NCBI GenBank assembly: GCA_963513935.1
Contig: OY740770.1
Location: forward strand, 88,385,267 to 88,449,266
Length of the DNA stretch: 64,000 nt
Reading direction: 5' to 3'
Origin: Aphrophora alni
Taxonomy: Eukaryota; Arthropoda; Insecta; Hemiptera; Aphrophoridae
In this document: in pieces, positions 59,232 through 64,000 of the stretch
How positions within the stretch are numbered: position 1 is the first letter of the stretch
How the letters are laid out: the number at the start of each line of letters is the position of its first letter
Position numbers and translations under genes: made by a program
Notes under the pieces: generated by a model
Seen by the model: the letters and a program-made list of their open reading frames with translations, nothing else
Told to the model about the DNA's origin: nothing
Databases searched by the model: none

Positions 59232-59342
59232 ATATTGTCTATGATTGAAGAAGCAGCAGGGACTAGGATGTATGAAACAAAGAAACAAGCAGCCGAAAAA
59301 ATAATTGAGAAGAAAGATGCAAAGTTGAAGGAATTAAACGAA
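59232..59342 (+). CDS. SMC2: SMC2, coding exon 4 (last one in the window)
   Basis: Fourth SMC2 exon, 37 codons, from acceptor TCTGTTAG to donor GTAAGA. It reads [20 protein letters not shown], then [17 protein letters not shown], where the first long antiparallel coiled coil begins. The [11 protein letters not shown] box is a standard SMC signature at the junction of head and coil. Together the four exons give 197 residues; animal SMC2 is about 1,200, so roughly five sixths of the gene lies beyond 64000. Intron 4 starts at 59343 and contains the gypsy element. Confidence 0.95.
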
Positions 59343-59940
59343 GTAAGACTTTTTTATTGAAAATAGATTAAAACAGCTTTTACTAGTATGTTTTTTCTTT
59401 TTGTATCAAAGTTGCATCCCAGACCTATCAAATTAGCACCAATCATGACACATGAGCCCAAAACTTGTAATATATATCTGTACTGCTCAATATACTATAC
59501 ATATTGTGCAAGTGGTCATTATTTTTGTGTAAATCAAATTTGATCAGTTCACTGTCAGGAAAATAGTTAAAAAAGTTGATTAATTAAAAAAAAAAAAAAA
59601 AAAAAAAATTAGTGACTAAGGAGGGTTTTATTCTTTAAAGTGTATTTAGTAGCTTACAGTACAACAATTGGGGTGTGAGGGCAGAATCATGAAAGATACA
59701 TATAAAGTACGCTAAACATTGTTTGTGTTAGATCTTATATTTTCTGAAAATCCCAATTAAAGTCTAAGGATACAACTGAATATTTTAGTTTTAGATAATT
59801 TTGCTACTTTTTGTTTACAATAAAAATGTAAATGCAAAAAGTGTTTTTTTATTTGAATTTGTATATTAATTTGACCAAGAAGAATTTTATTCTCTAAAAC
59901 ATGGTTAGTTGCTTAAGAAACAGAAATCGAGAAATTAGAA
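59343..59940. other. SMC2 intron 4, proximal part
   Basis: AT-rich sequence with a poly(A) run at about 59586-59608, before the gypsy LTR. Nothing else is recognised. Confidence 0.6.
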
Positions 59941-60601
59941 TGTAGAGTCATTGAAGATATCTTGAACTTATTCTTGACACTGATATTTCATCTATTAACT
60001 TTTCGTTGACTTTATGCTTTTTACGATGTATTCTTTAACTTTAACTAATTCACTGTTCGACGTATTTCTTTTAATTTTTATTAAACAGTTTGACGTATTT
60101 GTTTCACTTTAACTAACTCACTTCTCGATGTATTTCTTTTAATTTTGATTAGCTCACTTCTTGACAAAACTTCTTTTAATTTAATATTCTTCGTGATTAC
60201 ATTCAAATGTTTACCAATTTCCCAGAAGATTTTACAATTTATTATAAAGTTTTTACAAAATTTTTAAAGAACAATTATCTATTAGAACAATCTTGTACCA
60301 AAAAACTTCACAGAACAACCCTGTACAAAATATCTTGAAGAACTCCCCTGTTTCTTTCTCTCAGACCTATATTTATAATTTCCTAGTTTTCAACAGTCAC
60401 ACCACGGCTTTATTTTTCATTGGTGGGATTCAAAGTTTACTTTGGCCTCTCTTTACTCTAACGTATCTCTAACGTAAACTCTAAACCCTTACCAGTTTTT
60501 TTTTGTAGTATGGGCTTGTCCATGAGCTGTCAACTCTTTTATTTCTTGTCAAATTGATGGCTTTGCCGTTCACTGATCCTAGCCAGCACTTTTTCGTTAC
60601 A
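59941..60601 (-). repeat. 3' LTR of the Ty3/gypsy element (minus strand)
   Basis: Read on the minus strand, the LTR begins TGTAACGAAAAAGTGCTGG at 60601, directly after a GGGGACTTA polypurine-like stretch. It ends in CTACA at 59941, giving TGT...ACA termini and 661 bp. An ATAAATATA TATA-like box lies near 60370. Short CTTTTAATTTT-rich units recur around 60040-60180. The neighbouring bases outside are TAGAA (59936-59940), one side of the expected target duplication. The other LTR lies beyond 64000, so identity and duplication cannot be tested. The exact lower boundary is inferred. Confidence 0.7.
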
Positions 60602-62701
60602 TAAGTCCCCAAAATTTTAAAATTTCAATTTTAAGTACATTTTAAAATTTGATACACCCTTGTTTTCGTACAATTTCAATTCAAATCCCTAACTAATTTT
60701 CTTTTGCTAATGTCTTACTTAAAACATTTGTCTTATCAAACTAATTATATATTCAAATTTAATTTTTGTGTAATACAATTCTTTATCCTTTAACTACAAT
60801 GGCTTTTGTCCTAACCTATGTACAAAGAATCTTTCTATGCCTCAATGCACCCTAACTATTACCTTCTGCAAATCATAAAATCTTTTGTATCCTATTCTAA
60901 TGGCTAACCAAAGTTTACAACTATGTTCCCCTTTTAAAACAACTGTTACCATCATTCATTTATTTTTTGAAAACTCACTACTTGACATATTTATGACACG
61001 GTTACCTTTATACAATGTCTTTCTCCCCTAATTGTGTGGACTCTTGAACAAACAATTGTGTTTATTTATTGACTACTATTATTACATGATTTAATTTTTG
61101 AATTTATTGCTTTATTTAATACTCTTATTTATTTATTAATTAACTGTGATATCTTTTTATCAACCTACAATTAAATATTCCCCTCATTTTATTCCTATTT
61201 CCAATTTTGCTGAACTTGTATGTAGTTTTCACATACTTTTCTATGATCTCATATGGCCCTTCATATAGTTCACAGAATTTATGGTATATTTTCTCAATTG
61301 TACTGGATGGAACACATGCTTTGACTAATACTTTATCACCTAATTCATATTCTGTGGGTGAATGCAAGTTATTATATTTTTTAGCGTATTTCTCTCATTT
61401 GTCTTTAATTCTTAAAATGATGTCTTCTTGTCTTGTCATTTGTTCCAGGCTATTTCCTGGGTTTATTAAATATTTAGACCACATTATTTCGGGCCGTCTG
61501 CCGAATTGTGCCTCATGAGGTGTTGTTTTGATAGTGTCGTGGTACGATTCATTAATGCAGCTCTCTATGACGTCTAGCACCTTTCCCCAATCCTGATGTC
61601 TGTCGGGTACCAACACTCTGAAAAACTGTCCTAATTGCCGCATGACTCTCTCTGACAAATTGCTCTGAGGGTTTCTGATCGCGATTTTTTTTTTGTTTTA
61701 TTCCCAGTTCCTGTAATCCCTATCCCCACTTTTTCGAGGTGAACTGAGTTCCGTTGTCTGATAAAATTGCTTTAGGTTGTTGGGCTTCCGCTATGTATTT
61801 TTTTTGATCTGATTAAGGTGGTGGTGTTTTTGACTCTATATAATTTTACAAATTTTGAAAACATATCTATTATTACAAGTATATACCTGGCTCCGTAGAT
61901 AGTCTTAGGTAATGGCCCAAAATAATCTACACAAACTAATTTTCCCTTTTCCTTTGGAAATATCACTTGTAATTCAGCATTCCTATGTTTTACATCATGT
62001 TTACATACCTGACAAATATGACACCTTTTTATGACATCTTTTATTATCCTCACTGTTTTATCCCCCGTGAAATCTTCTTTTATTAACTGGTAGCATTTAT
62101 TAACTCCTAGATGGCTATAAATCTCATGAATCTCTATGGCTAATTTCCTCATAAAATGTTCAGGGATTACCAGTTTCCATTTTAATCTTTTTCCTAAAAA
62201 GTTCATCCCCGCTTTGTTAATAATAGTTTTTCAAATATTCATCCCTTTTATCAATCTTCTCTCTAATGTTCCTTAATTTACCGTCATCTTTTTGTAACTG
62301 TTCTATTGATCTAATTTGATTCCCTATCTCTGGACTAAAATTTCTGGCTAGTATCTAAATTTTGATTAGGCGATCTGTGCTGGTTTCAAACGAACACTCC
62401 CCATCTTCAGGAAACCTGCTAAGAGTATCCGCAACAGTATTATCCCTACCTCTACAATTACACTGATTTATAAAAGTTATAGCTTTGTTGTCGGTTATTA
62501 CAGTTAATTTTCTTCCTAAATACATATCTTCTAAACCTTTTGAAATAGAATTACACTATAAAGTTCCTTTTCTGCAGTACTATAATATTTCTCTGCCCCT
62601 TTAAAAGTACGACTTGTAAAAGCAATTACTCTTATCTCATTGTTTTCATTTAACTGGTATAATTGTCCGCTGGATGCTATGTCAGATGCTTCTGTCTTTA
62701 A

Positions 62702-62784
62702 ATAAAATCTTATCTTTTTATAATATCTATAATAAACAAATTATAGATAATTAAAAAATTATAATTAATCTTTTTATAAAATCT
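62702..62784 (-). other. 65-bp AT-rich insertion with 9-bp direct repeats in gypsy RNase H
   Basis: ATAAAATCT occurs at 62702-62710 and 62776-62784. Gypsy similarity (NPNKRFY, then LKTEASDIASSG) is interrupted exactly between them by 65 bp of AT-rich DNA with no coding sense. Direct repeats of 9 bp with an intervening novel segment resemble a target duplication of a very small element or a templated insertion. Confidence 0.65.
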
Positions 62785-63119
62785 TTTGTTTGGATTAGGA
62801 TGTCTTAGGATCACCGCATTTTCAAATTCTCTTTTAACTTCTTTAAAACAATTGTCGATTTCTGTTGTCCATTTAAATTTTACTCTCTTCTTTAGAAGTC
62901 GCTGTAGTGGTACGGTCAGCCATACGTATCCTTTCGAAAATTTATGATAGAAGTTAGTTAGGCCTAAAAAACTTTTTAATTGCTTGGAGGTTTTTGGCCT
63001 TGGGAATGCCTGTATGGCCTTCATTTTACTTTCAATTGGCTTTATTCTTTCTGTGGTTATAGTTATTTGTAATCTTAATTACAAATAGTACTAAAATGAA
63101 TAACTAAAGTAATTCTTAC

Positions 63120-63295
63120 ATCTGGAATATCAACTTCACACAACACTTCGACTTGTGTATTATTTGGTGATTCTATGAGCCATTTACAAGATGTGCCAGG
63201 CTCGTAAAGTTTGCCTTCTGAGAACCCTGGAGATTCAATTAGTTTATCTTGGTTAGGTGGTGAATCCAAAACGTTATACTTATTCAAACAACCTC
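63120..63295 (-). other. CUB-domain exon-like segment inserted in the gypsy reverse transcriptase
   Basis: Within the RT reading frame, after QEIDNLG, the gypsy similarity stops and resumes with ITTERIKPIESKMKAIQ about 225 bp later. The intervening minus-strand segment reads IESPGFSEGKLYEPGTSCKW and LIESPNNTQVEVLCEVDIPD. This is the pattern of a CUB domain (SPxxxxxYxPGTxCxWxIxxPxxxxVxLxCxxxDxP) as in insect CUB-serine proteases. It is bounded by TTTAG on the upstream side (63296-63300) and GTAAG on the downstream side (63115-63119), that is, acceptor and donor. It therefore looks like a genomic host exon with flanking intron bases, not a processed copy. A 10-bp palindrome (TATTTGTAAT...ATTACAAATA, 63065-63089) lies at its downstream edge. 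Confidence 0.65.
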
Positions 63296-64000
63296 CTAAA
63301 TTGTCAATTTCCTGTCTACAAAATACCGATTTATTCAAATTAATATTCATATTTGCTGCCTCAAACACTGCTAATAATTTATCTAATTGTCCTAAATGTT
63401 CTTCCCAATTTTCTGCCATGCATAACCCTTCATCAACATACATAATAGGATAATCTTTAACCTCAGGTGTTAGTATCGCATCTAACCCCCTTGTAAGACT
63501 AGCTAAACTGGTGCTTCATCCGAAAAGAACGGTCTTATACCTATAACATAAGCCTTTGTATAAGAATGCCGTGTAGTCTCTGCAATCTCTGTGTAGTAGA
63601 ATCTGAAAAAAAATATTGGTCAAATCTTAACTACTAATCCACTTAACCTTTCCACTGATGGTTAGTAACTCCTGTATAGGTTGAACTCCCTCGTAGTCTC
63701 GTACAGTTCTTGCATTAATCACACGCACATCTAAACAAATCCTTACACTATTACGCTACCGTCCTTCTTACATACGGGTATTATTGGATTGATGAATGGA
63801 CTATTCTCTCTTTCAATTATCCCATATTCAATCATCCTTTTTATATCCTTGTCTACAGCATCTTGATATTTTGTAGCGATGGGCCAACCTCTCTGACAGT
63901 ATGGTGTTTGTTCATTTACTTTAAAATAGTGTTGGTAATTCTTTATTTTCCCTGGTCTTAGGCTAAATAAATTTTTATTTTTAATAGTAAATTATACAGT

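Larger units (their letters stand above)
61140..64000 (-). pseudogene. Ty3/gypsy retrotransposon pol remnant (RT, RNase H, integrase)
   Basis: The minus strand, in gypsy order from high to low coordinates, holds four blocks. The first is RT fingers (YGIIERENSPFINPIIPV near 63800) and an RT active-site block whose YxDD box reads YVDEG near 63440. The second is the RT thumb/connection (AIQAFPRPKTSKQLKSFLGL near 63000) and RNase H pieces (near 62560-62700). The third is integrase: an HHCC zinc finger (HLGVNKCYQLI, CHICQVCKH), the first Asp in CVDYFGPLP, the second in ILSDNGTQFTS (near 61745) and the Glu region SERVMRQLGQF. The last is a GPY/F module, YEGPYEIIEKY, near 61260. It is split by stops, frameshifts and two insertions. 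The altered YxDD box and breaks mean it is dead. Gag, protease and 5' LTR would lie past 64000. It sits antisense in SMC2 intron 4. Confidence 0.92.

Noticed and set aside
61207..61518. 103-codon open frame on the + strand (also 63211-63453)
   Set aside because: They are antisense to gypsy integrase and reverse transcriptase remnants.

Overview
The window looks like AT-rich animal, most probably insect, nuclear DNA. There are no operons or Shine-Dalgarno signals. The only host gene I recognise is split by multi-kilobase introns, and most of the rest is decayed transposon sequence of kinds common in arthropods: piggyBac, PIF/Harbinger, mariner-like, Jockey/R1-type LINEs and Ty3/gypsy. A hemipteran is a guess, not a demonstrated assignment.

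The host gene is SMC2, the condensin ATPase subunit, on the + strand. Four N-terminal coding exons are visible (29658-29825, 45682-45831, 51942-52103, 59232-59342). All are joined in phase 0 and give 197 codons, from the initiator Met through the Walker A motif to the start of the first coiled coil. The introns are about 15.9, 6.1 and 7.1 kb, and the fourth runs past the window end. An E2F-like site lies about 140 bp upstream of the ATG.

Region by region: 1-23.4 kb is intergenic, with LINE and mariner-like remnants, microsatellite blocks, a truncated gypsy LTR and small repeats carrying a hammerhead-ribozyme-like core. 23.41-24.34 kb is a 49-bp minisatellite with higher-order structure. 27.2-29.08 kb is a broken minus-strand repeat/zinc-finger gene just upstream of SMC2. 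Intron 1 holds a nested pair of DNA transposons: a piggyBac-like element (31291-38965, TTAA on both sides) split near its left end by a 4.9-kb element (31311-36207, 4-bp ATTT duplication, about 830-bp inverted repeats). The inner element encodes a large zinc-finger/HTH/DDE-like protein that I cannot place in a named superfamily. Intron 1 also holds a LINE reverse-transcriptase remnant. Intron 2 has a dead Harbinger element with convergent MADF and transposase genes. Intron 3 has inverted-repeat elements. Intron 4 contains the 3' part of a decayed Ty3/gypsy element on the minus strand. Its reverse transcriptase is interrupted by a segment that reads as a CUB-domain host exon with both splice sites.

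The best candidates for something undescribed are the long-TIR element with its transposase-like protein, the CUB exon inside the gypsy pol gene, and the dispersed hammerhead-like repeats. Everything here is by eye: no alignment, folding or database search was run.
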